This document shows, in pieces, positions 31,191 to 32,368 of a stretch of DNA of 32,368 bases. Within the stretch, counting starts at the first letter, position 1. Each line of letters begins with the position of its first letter. Both the position numbers and the translations under genes were made by a program. The notes below the pieces were generated by a model. The model had not been told where the DNA came from. It worked only from the letters and a program-made list of their open reading frames with translations, and did no database searches. Location: positions 1-32,368 of the forward strand of contig REAB01000079.1 of NCBI GenBank assembly GCA_004293645.1, written 5' to 3'. The stretch is from Cytophagia bacterium. Lineage in GTDB: Bacteria; Bacteroidota; Bacteroidia; Cytophagales; Spirosomataceae.

Positions 31191-32264
31191 AAATATGACT
31201 ATCTAATTGTAGGTCAGGGCATAGCGGGGTCGGTGTTGGCTTGGACGCTGCACCAACGCGGCCATCGGGTGCTGATTATCAACAACAGCGCCGCGCCCGC
31301 TTCTTCAAAAGTAGCGGCGGGTATTTTCAATCCATTGACGGGCAAAAAACTGGTACGCACTTGGAAAGCCGACGAGTTGTTTCCGTTTGCGCATCGTTTT
31401 TATACCAACCTCCAAGATTCGCTCCGCGCGCAATTATTGCATTTTTGCTCAGTTTACCGCCCGTATCGTTCTATTGAAGAGCAAAATTCGTATTGGGCCC
31501 AAACCGCCGAGCCGAGCCTTGCCAAATACGTATTGCCCCACGCAAACGATGCCAAATACGCCGATTGGGTGCAAAATCAGTACGGTGGGCTCGAAGTTAC
31601 GCAGTCGGGGTGGGTAGATTGCGGGCAGCTTGTTGAAAAAATCATGTCTTTTTTTATTGAAAAAGGTCAATATGTTGAATCTGATTTTGATTATCAAAGT
31701 GTTGGTTTTCAAGAAAATAATGTTTTTTATAAAAATATAGAAATTAAAAAAATTATATTTTGTGAAGGTTTTAAAGCCCGCGAGAATTTGTTCTTTGATT
31801 GGCTTCCGTACAATCCCGTAAAAGGACAGACAATTTTGGTGGACATTGAGGGCTACGCCATTCCCGAAATTGTGAACCAGGGTATTTTTATTTTACCACT
31901 TGCCCAAACGGGGCTTTTTCGGGTGGGGGCTACTTATTCTTGGCACGATTTAGACTGGCACACCACCCCAGAAGCGCGGCAGTTTTTGGAAGACAAATTA
32001 AAGTTGTTGCTAAAAGTACCTTATCGGGTGGTGGACCAGCAAGCGGGAATTAGGCCAGCTACCCAAGACCGCCGCCCGTTCATTGGCGTTCACCCCGAAC
32101 ATTCTCAGTTGGTTATTTTTAATGGGCTTGGCTCAAAAGGCGTTAGTTTGGCTCCTTATTTTGCGGCTCAATTGGCCGATTTTTTGGAGTTTAAAAACGA
32201 AATAGACCCACTTGCGAATATCGAACGATATTTTTCGTTATATTTTCACAAAAAAAATCCATAA
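31176..32264 (+). CDS. FAD-dependent oxidoreductase, DAO family
   Basis: This 362-aa protein has the dinucleotide-binding motif YLIVGQGIAGSVLAW (GxGxxG at 13-18). The DAO-type active-site region follows (SSKVAAGIFNPLTGKKLV), and near the C-terminus come the substrate-side FRVGATYSWHDLDW and GIRPATQDRRPFIG ... NGLGSKGVSLAPY. DAO enzymes oxidise amines or amino acids with FAD, and this substrate is unknown. The chosen ATG lies in the TGACCCA heptamer array, and the first six codons are repeat-derived (MTNDQK). A conspicuous AT-rich stretch at about 31635-31800 interrupts the GC-richer gene. The gene ends 12 bp before the right terminal repeat. Confidence 0.85.
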   Translation: MTNDQKYDYLIVGQGIAGSVLAWTLHQRGHRVLIINNSAAPASSKVAAGIFNPLTGKKLVRTWKADELFPFAHRFYTNLQDSLRAQLLHFCSVYRPYRSIEEQNSYWAQTAEPSLAKYVLPHANDAKYADWVQNQYGGLEVTQSGWVDCGQLVEKIMSFFIEKGQYVESDFDYQSVGFQENNVFYKNIEIKKIIFCEGFKARENLFFDWLPYNPVKGQTILVDIEGYAIPEIVNQGIFILPLAQTGLFRVGATYSWHDLDWHTTPEARQFLEDKLKLLLKVPYRVVDQQAGIRPATQDRRPFIGVHPEHSQLVIFNGLGSKGVSLAPYFAAQLADFLEFKNEIDPLANIERYFSLYFHKKNP

Positions 32265-32276
32265 TGCTGTTTTAAT

Positions 32277-32368
32277 CTGTAACTTTATTTGATACGGAAT
32301 ATAATTTTCCAAAAATACGCAAAACAGTTTGTTGGGTGTATTTTTTTTAATATCTTTGTATTACGCAA
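32277..32368. repeat. Right copy of 92-bp terminal inverted repeat
   Basis: These bases are the exact reverse complement of 2-93. The repeat begins CTGTAACTTTATTTGATACG directly after the oxidoreductase gene and carries an outward promoter. The sharp inner border on both copies suits one end of an insertion sequence present twice in opposite orientation. Equally, it could be a shared sequence at which an assembly stopped. Confidence 0.9.
32328..32358 (+). promoter_or_regulatory. Outward-firing promoter in right repeat
   Basis: TTTG (32328-32331), a 19-bp spacer, and TATCTTTG (32351-32358) match the Bacteroidota consensus perfectly. Transcription would start near 32365 and run off the window. 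Confidence 0.65.

Noticed and set aside
1-32368. Circular element such as a plasmid or phage genome
   Set aside because: The end repeats are inverted, not direct, and the content includes chromosomal housekeeping genes (metG, pth, folK, cmk, nadE).
1-32368. A 32-kb composite transposon bounded by the end repeats
   Set aside because: Essential genes lie inside and no target-site duplication or transposase is visible, so two independent copies of one repeat are more likely.

Overview
The window looks like a chromosomal contig from a member of the phylum Bacteroidota, most likely a Cytophagales bacterium. The evidence is two SusC/SusD pairs, a secreted metalloprotease with a type IX secretion (T9SS) C-terminal sorting domain, lipobox signal peptides, promoters of the TTTG-N19-TAnnTTTG type, and no Shine-Dalgarno sequences. 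No rRNA, tRNA, CRISPR array or complete transposase is visible. The two ends of the window are a perfect 92-bp inverted repeat (2-93 and 32277-32368). Each copy carries a consensus promoter firing out of the window, as if the sequence stops inside two oppositely oriented copies of one repeated element, probably an insertion sequence.

Region 1 (about 1-3.85 kb) is visibly AT-richer than the rest and is accessory DNA. All its genes lie on the minus strand: a truncated Rpn-type nuclease, a VOC/glyoxalase-like protein preceded by a 29-codon signal-peptide-like ORF, and a two-gene XRE-ImmA/IrrE peptidase plus P63C-domain module. Two long imperfect palindromes with integron attC-like end boxes separate these units, and a related half-site precedes the first gene. 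This resembles an integrase-less cassette array.

Region 2 (4.0-12.8 kb, minus strand) reads as one operon: SusC, SusD, a Calx-beta-like lipoprotein, a small lipoprotein, and a pappalysin-type (M43) metalloprotease with PKD and T9SS domains. A protein or peptide capture locus is the simplest reading. A family 2 glycosyltransferase follows at 13 kb.

Region 3 (14.1-18.4 kb) holds an unknown secreted protein, glutamine-dependent NAD+ synthetase, pyruvate dehydrogenase E1 beta, a strong bidirectional terminator and a YoeB-type toxin with its overlapping antitoxin. A single GCCTAAC half-site lies upstream of the antitoxin.

Region 4 (18.7-32.3 kb) has a second SusC/SusD pair, a class III aminotransferase carrying an unusual repeat-derived insertion, metG, pth, a secreted unknown, a flavin amine oxidase, divergent folK and cmk, and a DAO-type FAD oxidoreductase.

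A theme runs through the window. Short tandem arrays with a strict 7-bp period but unrelated unit sequences occur at six places (about 6.99, 7.9, 16.7, 24.3, 31.1 and 31.14 kb). One is translated inside the aminotransferase and one supplies the start codon of the last gene. GC-rich dispersed hairpin elements accompany some of them, and one such element is translated as part of a SusD signal peptide.
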